DNA of 6,009 bases from Clostridiales bacterium (GTDB lineage: Bacteria > Bacillota > Clostridia > Oscillospirales > CAG-272): NCBI GenBank assembly GCA_018370615.1, contig JAGZAC010000113.1:1-6009 (forward strand). The letters run 5' to 3'. The translations under genes were made by a program, and so were the position numbers. Shown here piece by piece: positions 1 to 5,303 of the stretch. The notes beneath the pieces were generated by a model. The model was not told the DNA's origin, did no database searches, and saw nothing but the letters and a program-made list of their open reading frames with translations. How positions within the stretch are numbered: position 1 is the first letter of the stretch; every line of letters begins with the position of its first letter.

Positions 1-75
1 TGCTCGGAGGTGGTCATATCCTTCAGCTGAACACTGTTGTTAGCCAGCTCATCATCGCCGATCACAATGGTCTTT
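1..75 (-). pseudogene. hisS: 3' fragment of histidyl-tRNA synthetase gene (probable integration target)
   Basis: Read on the minus strand, this stretch encodes TIVIGDDEL, then four residues, then VQLKDMTTSE, and runs off the window edge. This pattern matches the C-terminal anticodon-binding domain of bacterial histidyl-tRNA synthetase, where a segment like ADRLxAKxxxxLGDDEL is followed by VKDMxTGEQ. The same frame upstream, to about position 95, reads YADRIHAEK, which also fits the family although that DNA belongs to the overlapping recombinase gene. No start or upstream HisRS body is present, so this is a displaced 3' end. The rest of hisS would be expected at the other end of the inserted element, outside the window. 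The assignment comes from remembered family motifs over about 25 to 35 residues, so it is good but not certain. Confidence 0.72.
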
Positions 76-110
76 TCTGCATGTATCCTGTCCGCATATT
101 GACTCGCTTG
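62..110. other. Probable attachment-site junction (attL/attR) between element and hisS
   Basis: Minus-strand recombinase coding sequence and hisS-like coding sequence meet here in different reading frames. The recombinase frame keeps family-like spacing up to RTGYMQ and then loses the expected W-x-C of its zinc ribbon. The hisS frame is convincing from TIVIGDDEL downstream and plausible from YADRI. The crossover should therefore lie within roughly positions 70 to 100. Both frames look sensible over about 20 bp, which may reflect a shared core or chance. The exact core dinucleotide cannot be determined without the other end of the element or an empty site. Confidence 0.55.
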
Positions 111-496
111 AGGATTTGCCCACAGTTTCCGCAGCAGATCTGCTGGCGGATTTTTTTCATTTCCACAGGCAGGCTGCCGCCATATTGCTTTGCCTTGGCT
201 GCTCTGAGGAAAGCTGCTTCTTCCAACTGTTCCTTTGAAATCAGCGGCGGGAATCCTTCATCGCCTGCATACTTGGAATTGTCCAAAATCCGGCAAACCA
301 TGGCTTTATTCCACTGCCCGGCTCCTTCCCGATAAGGAATGCCCGACAAGGAGGCATATTTGGCGAGTGTTGAAAGGGCGGTCCTTTCAAGGTATTTTGA
401 AAAGATAGCCTGTACCAAAGGTCCCTCGTCAGGGTGCGGGATGATTTCTCCCTTTTCCATTTGATATCCGAAGGGCAGGTATCTTTTCTTTTTCAT
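62..496 (-). CDS. Recombinase-domain protein lacking a catalytic domain, C-terminus truncated at the element junction
   Basis: This 144-aa protein resembles the middle of a large serine recombinase. PFGYQMEKGEI (residues 8 to 18) aligns with PYGYRLDEKGG of the upstream full-length recombinase, followed by the recombinase domain to about residue 95 (WNKAMVCRILDNSKYAGDE) and the first zinc-ribbon knuckle CGNCG (Cys122, Cys125). No resolvase catalytic domain with its Y-x-R-x-S serine motif is present, so it cannot cut DNA alone; a DNA-binding or accessory role is inferred. The second zinc knuckle is absent: after RTGYMQ the frame continues KRPL and stops inside hisS-like sequence. The start is supported by GGAG, seven bases before ATG and next to the upstream gene's TAG stop, implying translational coupling. 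It could instead be a decayed recombinase, but the intact frame and ribosome binding site argue for expression. Confidence 0.82.
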   Translation of the reverse strand: MKKKRYLPFGYQMEKGEIIPHPDEGPLVQAIFSKYLERTALSTLAKYASLSGIPYREGAGQWNKAMVCRILDNSKYAGDEGFPPLISKEQLEEAAFLRAAKAKQYGGSLPVEMKKIRQQICCGNCGQILKRVNMRTGYMQKRPL

Positions 497-507
497 TGGT
501 ACAACTC

Positions 508-2103
508 CTATCTTCTTTCAGCCAATTCCATCCCGTTGATTAACCGGAAACAGATGGTGTCTGAAAAAATCCTCACTTTAATAACCATATTGCGGAAAGC
601 TACAGGCTCAAACTCTGAGATACTTTCCTGCTCTTCAAAAATTTTTAGAAGCAGGTAGCTTCCATTGAGTATTTCATGGTAGTCGTTTAAGTCACGGTAT
701 CGCTGGAGCTCCTTCCGCAAATTTTCCAGCTTGGTGTTATTGGTATTGGTTTCACTCATATAAAAAGCAGAATCAATGCACTCTTTTGCTCTCAAAGTAG
801 CCAGCGCATGATTCTGCTCCAACAGATCCGCTATTTCTTTGTTCAACTGCATGGCCCCCGGATGGGACATGAAATTTTTATCACGCAGTTTTTCCACCTG
901 CGTAATGAATGGGGTTAAAATCTCTGAGCGATTTCTCCCCAGCTTGTTATATAAGGTAACGAATGCGGATTCCACTTCGGACTCCTGCACATTTTCTATG
1001 GCGCACAATTTTTTGTCACGGAAATGCCGATAACAGGCCCATACTACAGTTCCGGCTTTGGTTACCCGCCTGCAGAATGTGCTTCCACACTCGCCGCACT
1101 CCAGCATTTTGGAGAAAGTATAGGTCTGGATTTCCTTTTTCCGTCCATGGAGTTGATTTTTCTTTTTTAGAAGTTCCTGCGCCAGACGAAATACATTGGG
1201 GCTGACGATAGCTTCATGGGTATTCTCCGCATAAAATTGGCTTTTCTCGCCACGGTTCTTTACTTTCTTAAAAGGAAATGCGTCAGTGGTGAAGCGTTTC
1301 TGGAACAATTCATCTCCCATATAGCGTTCGTTGGTTAAAATATAAGAAACCCCGGTGGCACTCCACACGGGGTTCCCTTTCAGCTTTGGCACTTGGGCCT
1401 GTGCAAGTTCATTGGCGATTTCTCGAATGCTTTTCCCTGAGAGAAAGTCCCCAAATATCTTTCGGACAACCTTCGCTTCTTCCGGGCAAATCAGAAAACC
1501 GCCTTTTTCATCTAAGCGGTAGCCATAAGGCGCTTGGGATAGACGGTAGGTTCCATTTTTCATCCGCATGACTGCGCCTTTACGCATATTCTTCGCAATG
1601 GAAGTGGATTCTTCTTGTGAGAATGCACTGTACATGGAAAAGTACATTTCATTGGTCATGCGGCCTGTATCAATGCCTTCTTTTTCAAACGCAACAGCTA
1701 TTCCCAACATTTTCAGTTCCCGAACGGCTTCAATGCAGTCGGCGCTGTTTCTTCCGAATCGGGAAATGGATTTAAACAGAATGCGGTCAATCCTCCCAGC
1801 TCTGCAGTCCCGCATCATCCGTTGGAAATCATCGCGCTTGTCGGCTCTGGTACCGGTTATGCCCTCGTCGGCATAGATGTCAATGAATTCCCAATCGCTG
1901 TGGGCTTGTATTAGTTGGGTGAAATATTCGACCTGCGCGGAAAAGGAGTTCAATTGATCATCGGAGTTGCTGCTCACACGGGCATAGGCACAAACCCGGA
2001 TTTTCTGTTTCTGTGGTCTTATCGTAGGTTCTATGATCTGCACCTGTGGCATTCTCCGCACCGCCCTTTCTGCGCTTTCTTGGGCGGCATCTATTGTGAC
2101 CAC
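508..2103 (-). CDS. Large serine recombinase (site-specific integrase/excisionase), full length
   Basis: This 531-aa protein has the complete large serine recombinase architecture and is the best candidate for the enzyme that integrates and excises the element. The resolvase catalytic domain spans about residues 34 to 185: YARVSS carries the predicted nucleophile Ser44, with arginines at Arg42, Arg90, Arg115 and Arg118 (SRFGRN). The recombinase domain starts at PYGYRLDE (about 192). A zinc ribbon follows with Cys336, Cys339, Cys357 and Cys367. The charged, helical C-terminal part (about 400 to 500) fits the coiled coil that controls synapsis in this family. The start is a GTG, because the same frame has a TAA six codons upstream; no strong ribosome binding site precedes it, so Met18 remains an alternative. 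The gene sits 53 bp after the SHOCT gene and 11 bp before the truncated recombinase. Which att sites it uses is inferred. Confidence 0.93.
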   Translation of the reverse strand: MVTIDAAQESAERAVRRMPQVQIIEPTIRPQKQKIRVCAYARVSSNSDDQLNSFSAQVEYFTQLIQAHSDWEFIDIYADEGITGTRADKRDDFQRMMRDCRAGRIDRILFKSISRFGRNSADCIEAVRELKMLGIAVAFEKEGIDTGRMTNEMYFSMYSAFSQEESTSIAKNMRKGAVMRMKNGTYRLSQAPYGYRLDEKGGFLICPEEAKVVRKIFGDFLSGKSIREIANELAQAQVPKLKGNPVWSATGVSYILTNERYMGDELFQKRFTTDAFPFKKVKNRGEKSQFYAENTHEAIVSPNVFRLAQELLKKKNQLHGRKKEIQTYTFSKMLECGECGSTFCRRVTKAGTVVWACYRHFRDKKLCAIENVQESEVESAFVTLYNKLGRNRSEILTPFITQVEKLRDKNFMSHPGAMQLNKEIADLLEQNHALATLRAKECIDSAFYMSETNTNNTKLENLRKELQRYRDLNDYHEILNGSYLLLKIFEEQESISEFEPVAFRNMVIKVRIFSDTICFRLINGMELAERR

Positions 2104-2156
2104 CCCGCAGCAACAACATTACCACAACGGCTGGTACAAAGCTATCACGATAACCA

Positions 2157-2336
2157 CTAAATATCGTATCGCAAAACCCGGTATCTTTCGGCAATAGCAA
2201 CAGTCGCTTTCTTGTAATTTTCAGAGGTTATGATGCCATCGGCCAGCATCTTTTTCAAGGCCGAAAGCGCCATATAATATTTGATTTCATTGACTATGAG
2301 AGGGGATGGCGCTTCTGGATTGTAAGTAACACGCAT
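2157..2336 (-). CDS. Small SHOCT-like domain protein
   Basis: This 59-aa protein carries a segment ALSALKKMLADGIITSENY (about residues 23 to 41) that matches the pattern of SHOCT (short C-terminal) domains: a short helix, a D/E-G-I-I-T/S turn, then a second helix. Such small proteins often lie next to recombinase genes in Firmicute integrative elements; their biochemical role is not established. No membrane segment or cysteine is present. I chose the ATG at 2336 because AAAGGGGG lies 8 bases upstream. An in-frame ATG at 2357, which overlaps the upstream stop codon, would add seven residues but lacks that spacing. A role as accessory or directionality factor for the neighbouring recombinases is possible from position only. 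Confidence 0.72.
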   Translation of the reverse strand: MRVTYNPEAPSPLIVNEIKYYMALSALKKMLADGIITSENYKKATVAIAERYRVLRYDI

Positions 2337-2344
2337 AAATTCAG

Positions 2345-2352
2345 CCCCCTTT
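2345..2352 (-). promoter_or_regulatory. Ribosome binding site that sets the SHOCT gene start
   Basis: AAAGGGGG on the minus strand lies 8 bases before the ATG at 2336. It overlaps the TAA stop (2353-2351) of the upstream resolvase-like gene, so the two genes are probably translationally coupled. It supports the 59-aa start over the 66-aa alternative. Confidence 0.65.
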
Positions 2353-2785
2353 ACCATGGCAAATGGAGGCCCTTTTGGGCCGCCCTCTGGAAAAAGCGGT
2401 TTTCCAGCCCCTTGACGTAAAGCTCATACCGCAGGTCGCTCTCGGTGGTGATCAGTACCGCGTCGTGATCCTGCAAAAATTCCAGTATTTGAATCAGGAT
2501 GGCGGGATCGTGGCTCAGGCGGGATAAATCCCGCACAAGCACAGCGCGGACGAAGCCGCCCTGCACACTCCGCATCATCTGCTTCAGGCCCATGCGGGCC
2601 ATGCTTCTGCCGGTACCCATATCCTGAGAAGTACCTACAACAGTATATTCCCGATGATTGGCTTCCTCTAAGAGATTCCGCATCTGCTGAATCAGGACGA
2701 ACATCCTTTTATCGCTGCTGCGGCTGTATAACCACATGGGGCGGTCTGCGTAGGGAAATTCCGCCGTTTCTGTTTTTCTGTTCAT
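2351..2785 (-). CDS. Catalytic-domain-only serine recombinase (resolvase-like), active site partly altered
   Basis: This 144-aa protein is only the N-terminal catalytic domain of a serine recombinase. The Y-x-R-x-S motif is LYSRSSD, with predicted nucleophile Ser24 and Arg22. ARMGLKQMM supplies Arg64, and VRDLSRLSHD aligns with the active-site helix of resolvases. There Arg89 is kept, but the next catalytic arginine (Arg71 in gamma-delta resolvase) is His92 and the preceding Asp is Ser. The chain ends at LHLPW with no helix-turn-helix, recombinase domain or zinc ribbon, so it lacks its own DNA-binding region. The ribosome binding site AAAGGAG overlaps the stop codon of the helicase gene, 10 bases before ATG, which supports the start and coupled translation. 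It may be a regulatory subunit of the large recombinase or a weak enzyme; both are inference. Confidence 0.85.
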   Translation of the reverse strand: MNRKTETAEFPYADRPMWLYSRSSDKRMFVLIQQMRNLLEEANHREYTVVGTSQDMGTGRSMARMGLKQMMRSVQGGFVRAVLVRDLSRLSHDPAILIQILEFLQDHDAVLITTESDLRYELYVKGLENRFFQRAAQKGLHLPW

Positions 2786-2800
2786 CTATGTCAATCTCCT

Positions 2801-4753
2801 TTATGGCATAAAATAATCCGGGCCTTTCTTTGCCCGGATGAATTCCTCGACATCTTCGATTTTTCTGGTGAGCCGAAGGTTCGGCAGGGTTTCCAGCACA
2901 GCCTTGTGATACCGTTCTCCGGGGGCTGCCCGATAGTCCAAAATGCTCACCACGCAGGTGTCGGTTTCGGTGCGGATGGCCCGCCCGAAGCCCTGCCGCA
3001 GCTTTACCTGCATATCGGGGATTACTACGGTTTTGATATAATCCTGCAGCGTTGGGTACTGCTCCCGTTCCGCTTCGCTCAATGGATCGGGAACAGGGAA
3101 CGGCAGCCGCACAAGTATGAGCGACGACACCATATCGCCGGGAAAGTCCACACCTTCCCAACAAGAGCCCGCCGCGAACAGCACAGCGTTGCTGGCCTGT
3201 TTGAACTGGTGGATGACGTCCTGCGAGTGCCGCCATACTTCCATCAAGGGAAAAGACAGCCGGTCTTTTACCTGATTGTAAACAGCGCCCATGAGGGAAT
3301 AGGAAGTAAAAAGCACCAGAGTGTGGCCATGCGTGGCTTCCACTAAACGGCAGATCTGCTCTGCCAGACACTTAGCTTCCTGTTCACTGCCCATCTGTGT
3401 TTTGGGAAGATCATTTGGGATGTAAAGAAGGCAGTTTTCCTCATAATTGAAGGGCGAAACCGCAATAAAATCCTCCAGCCGCTGATTTAAGGACAGCCCC
3501 ATGACCTTTTTTGTGCGTTCAAAGCTGCCGCCAGCCATGAGGGTGCCGGAGGTCAGGATGGCGGGGACGTCCTTCAGCCACAGCGCCCGGCGCAGCTGCT
3601 CCGGCAGTTCCCGGCTGGCGGCGCAGAGGCTGGGGCTTCCGTCCCTGTCGTACTGGATGTAGAGGATGTATTTTCGGTCCCCGGTAAAAAACAGGCCGAG
3701 GGCCTGCTCTGTTGTTCCCAGCCGGTAAAGAAGCCACCGTGGGAGGTGCGGGGCAAGCTGTTTTTGAAGCTGCCGAAGGAGGGAAAGACAATCTCGAAGG
3801 GCCGCTTCCCGATCCGGCGTTAAAATAAAGGCGGTGCGCTGGGCTTCTTCCAGCAGTTCGCCCCGGCACATGGCCCCCATGAGAGCGCGGAACTTTTCCC
3901 GCAGACGCTGGGAAGCAAGGATATATTTTTCTTTTGCCAGCAGGTCGCAGAGTTCACGGAAATCCTCCGCAGACAAACTCTGCCCGTACATCTGGCGTGC
4001 TGCGTCCGGCAGCTTGTGGGCCTCGTCGATCACCAAAGCCCGGTAATCATTGAGAAGGGGCCGCATTTCCTGCAAACGGTGGGCAGCGTCGGCCAGCAGA
4101 TAGTTGTGGTTGCAGATCTGGACGAAAATCTCCGCGCTTCGGGCTTCCTTCAGGTATTGATGGTACCGGCAGGCATTTCGCAGCGAACAGCTTTTCTCAC
4201 AAACCTTGGGGACGCATACCTGCCGCCTGTCAAATCCACTGAGGCCGGTTACGGCGTCTAAATCATAATAGGTGCGAAGGGAGAGCAGGGCTTTCATCTG
4301 CTCCGCATTCTTTTTCTTATGTTTCACGGCTTCCAACCGATGAGAAAGACGGACATCGCAGACAAAGCGTTCCTTGCCTTTTCGCACCATCGCCCGGATG
4401 GGTTTTTGAATAATGCGGTTCTCCAGAAAAATCCGGGACAAAAATGGGATGTACTCCCCGATGATGGCGTCCTGCAGGGCAACGCTGGAGGTGGAGACCA
4501 CTACTGGCTGGGAACCGGCAGGCCCGTGCGGGGCAAACTTCTTCAGTAAAATGCAGGCGGTCAGGTAGGCGTAGGTCTTGCCAATCCCGACTCCCGCGTC
4601 GCATAAAGCGATATTGTTTTTGAGCAGGGTGTCCAGCATGGCGTGGCATAGGGTGATCTGTTCTTCCCGAACTGCCAGTCCGTTTTGAGGGAGAAGGATT
4701 CGGAAGATCCGTTCGATTTCCCCATGGGCCTGCTCTTTCAGGCTATTGTTCAT
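2801..4753 (-). CDS. dinG: DinG/XPD-family ATP-dependent DNA helicase (superfamily 2)
   Basis: This 650-aa protein shows the helicase motifs in order: a Q-motif-like REEQ (about 29 to 32), Walker A AGVGIGKT (53 to 60), a cysteine-rich insertion with Cys132, Cys180, Cys185, Cys189 and Cys195, Walker B DEAH (243 to 246), SGTLMAGGSFE, GSCWEGVDFPGD (from about 529) and motif VI QGFGRAIR (587 to 594). The cysteines fit the iron-sulfur cluster domain of XPD/DinG helicases, which unwind DNA 5' to 3' using ATP. The N-terminal exonuclease domain found in many Firmicute DinG proteins is absent. AAGGAG precedes the ATG by 11 bases, a slightly long spacing. The gene opens the likely helicase-recombinase operon and ends 15 bp before the resolvase-like gene. 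On a mobile element it may help process transfer or excision intermediates; that is inferred. The symbol denotes the family, not the chromosomal orthologue. Confidence 0.93.
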   Translation of the reverse strand: MNNSLKEQAHGEIERIFRILLPQNGLAVREEQITLCHAMLDTLLKNNIALCDAGVGIGKTYAYLTACILLKKFAPHGPAGSQPVVVSTSSVALQDAIIGEYIPFLSRIFLENRIIQKPIRAMVRKGKERFVCDVRLSHRLEAVKHKKKNAEQMKALLSLRTYYDLDAVTGLSGFDRRQVCVPKVCEKSCSLRNACRYHQYLKEARSAEIFVQICNHNYLLADAAHRLQEMRPLLNDYRALVIDEAHKLPDAARQMYGQSLSAEDFRELCDLLAKEKYILASQRLREKFRALMGAMCRGELLEEAQRTAFILTPDREAALRDCLSLLRQLQKQLAPHLPRWLLYRLGTTEQALGLFFTGDRKYILYIQYDRDGSPSLCAASRELPEQLRRALWLKDVPAILTSGTLMAGGSFERTKKVMGLSLNQRLEDFIAVSPFNYEENCLLYIPNDLPKTQMGSEQEAKCLAEQICRLVEATHGHTLVLFTSYSLMGAVYNQVKDRLSFPLMEVWRHSQDVIHQFKQASNAVLFAAGSCWEGVDFPGDMVSSLILVRLPFPVPDPLSEAEREQYPTLQDYIKTVVIPDMQVKLRQGFGRAIRTETDTCVVSILDYRAAPGERYHKAVLETLPNLRLTRKIEDVEEFIRAKKGPDYFMP

Positions 4754-4770
4754 TTCGGCACATTCTCCTT

Positions 4771-4785
4771 AGAGCAATTTGCTCT
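4771..4785. repeat. Short palindrome upstream of dinG
   Basis: AGAGCAATTTGCTCT has perfect 7-bp arms around a single central base. It ends one base from the dinG ribosome binding site (AAGGAG, 4765-4770, minus strand). It could be an operator or a small hairpin that affects initiation, but a chance palindrome cannot be excluded. Confidence 0.4.
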
Positions 4786-4790
4786 TGTGC

Positions 4791-4847
4791 GTTGGCGGCA
4801 AACTGATGCGGCGCAGAAAACCTGCGCCGCACGGATTCGCCGTCAAC
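4791..4847. repeat. Two-tier inverted repeat in the dinG 5' leader
   Basis: An inner perfect 10-bp stem (4807-4816 with 4822-4831, loop AAAAC) sits inside an outer 9-bp stem (4791-4799 with 4839-4847, one G-T wobble). The two are separated by 7-base internal loops on each side. The whole structure lies about 40 bp upstream of the dinG start and would be in its mRNA leader if transcription begins further upstream. No T-run follows it on the minus strand, so it is not a typical terminator. A regulatory RNA structure or a protein-binding site is possible. Confidence 0.6.
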
Positions 4848-4933
4848 GGCAATCTGAATAAAAATAAAAGGGTTGAATTTGATGTGCCGTATTTGCTGCT
4901 CGCCCCCCGGCAACCTTGGGAACCATGCGGGCA

Positions 4934-4952
4934 GGCTTGCAGTTGACAAGCC
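4934..4952. repeat. Small hairpin nested in a long-range pairing
   Basis: GGCTTG (4934-4939) pairs with CAAGCC (4947-4952) around a 7-base loop. It lies inside the interval closed by ACCTTGGG (4913-4920) and CCCAAGGT (4988-4995). Confidence 0.45.
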
Positions 4953-4987
4953 GTTCACTGGCTCCCCGAAGGTCTTGCTGATTACAA

Positions 4988-5059
4988 CCCAAGGTCGGCC
5001 AGCCCATCTGACGTGTGGGCAAAACGATAGCGCGTATCATAATACCCCGCCCAAGGTCG
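4988..5059. repeat. Direct repeat CCCAAGGTCG, two copies
   Basis: The 10-mer occurs at 4988-4997 and 5050-5059. Both copies contain CCCAAGGT, the exact complement of ACCTTGGG at 4913-4920, so either copy could pair with that site. That geometry permits two mutually exclusive folds. Confidence 0.5.
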
Positions 5060-5120
5060 TGGCGAAAAGGGAAACTACCCCCTCTTTCCGGTCAAAATGC
5101 ATCGCTCAAAGCCAACAACA

Positions 5121-5153
5121 CAAGCCGCCATCCCTGAAAAGGGAGGCAGCTTG
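5121..5153 (+). repeat. Long bulged hairpin with a GAAA tetraloop
   Basis: Arms 5121-5135 and 5140-5153 form 13 pairs with one C-A mismatch (5126/5148) and one bulged A (5130), capped by GAAA at 5136-5139. On the plus strand this is a GNRA tetraloop, typical of structured RNA; on the minus strand the loop is TTTC. Strand choice is therefore a weak inference, and DNA-level function is equally possible. Confidence 0.6.
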
Positions 5154-5196
5154 CGTGCGGCTCGTCATGGCGCTTTTTCCTGCGTCGCTCACTTAG

Positions 5197-5212
5197 GCGG
5201 GAATGTACCCGC
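5197..5212. repeat. Short inverted repeat
   Basis: GCGGG (5197-5201) and CCCGC (5208-5212) form a 5-bp GC stem with a 6-base loop, within the structured interval. Confidence 0.4.
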
Positions 5213-5241
5213 ATGGCTGGTATTTACTTTTCAAGCTGCAA

Positions 5242-5269
5242 GGCGAACGTTTCTTTTTCCCCGTTCGCC
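5242..5269. repeat. 8-bp inverted repeat downstream of the sigma-like gene
   Basis: GGCGAACG (5242-5249) and CGTTCGCC (5262-5269) pair perfectly around a 12-base pyrimidine-rich loop (plus strand). On the minus strand the stem is followed by TTG rather than a T-run, so it is not a canonical terminator. Confidence 0.5.
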
Positions 5270-5281
5270 CTATAGCCCAGG

Positions 5282-5302
5282 AAAAAGGCCGGAATCTTTC
5301 CG
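5282..5302 (-). terminator. Weak possible terminator just after the sigma-like gene
   Basis: On the minus strand, directly after the TAA stop, CGGAA-AGA-TTCCG forms a 5-bp stem, then GCC, then five T's (5286-5282). The stem is short and offset from the T-run, so read-through into the downstream interval and dinG is likely. Confidence 0.3.
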
Positions 5303-5303
5303 C

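Larger units (their letters stand above)
4754..5303. other. Structured, probably non-coding interval between the sigma-like gene and dinG
   Basis: About 550 bp hold no convincing gene. Several 65- to 107-codon frames are open on both strands over the same DNA, but none has a recognizable domain or a ribosome binding site at good spacing. The interval is dense in inverted repeats at 4791-4847, 4913-4995 (long-range), 4934-4952, 5121-5153, 5197-5212 and 5242-5269, and the 10-base sequence CCCAAGGTCG occurs twice. This looks like a structured RNA, a long regulatory leader, or an element-specific DNA site such as a transfer or single-strand origin. I do not recognize a named RNA family. A poor -10-like TATTAT on the minus strand (5044-5039) has no good -35 box. 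Confidence 0.5.

Noticed and set aside
1958..2200. An 80-codon minus-strand frame overlapping the recombinase start
   Set aside because: It is a shadow of the recombinase N-terminus and SHOCT tail; the recombinase frame has the catalytic motif.
2709..3371. A 220-codon minus-strand open frame
   Set aside because: It lies inside the helicase gene in another frame, has low-complexity composition with no domain, and the helicase motifs in the main frame are unambiguous.
4743..4958. A 71-codon minus-strand frame (GTG start) ending across the dinG start
   Set aside because: There is no ribosome binding site at good spacing, it runs through perfect hairpins, and no domain is visible. The overlap with dinG keeps it slightly possible.
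4843..5040. A 65-codon minus-strand frame
   Set aside because: It shows no domain, no clear ribosome binding site, and overlaps another open frame on the same strand.
4873..5196. A 107-codon plus-strand frame in the structured interval
   Set aside because: It opposes all other genes, has no recognizable domain or good ribosome binding site, and overlaps other open frames. It remains the main alternative if codon-level conservation is found.
4754..5303. Group II intron or CRISPR array in the long intergenic interval
   Set aside because: No intron-encoded protein, no recognizable intron boundary or domain V, and no regularly spaced repeats were seen.
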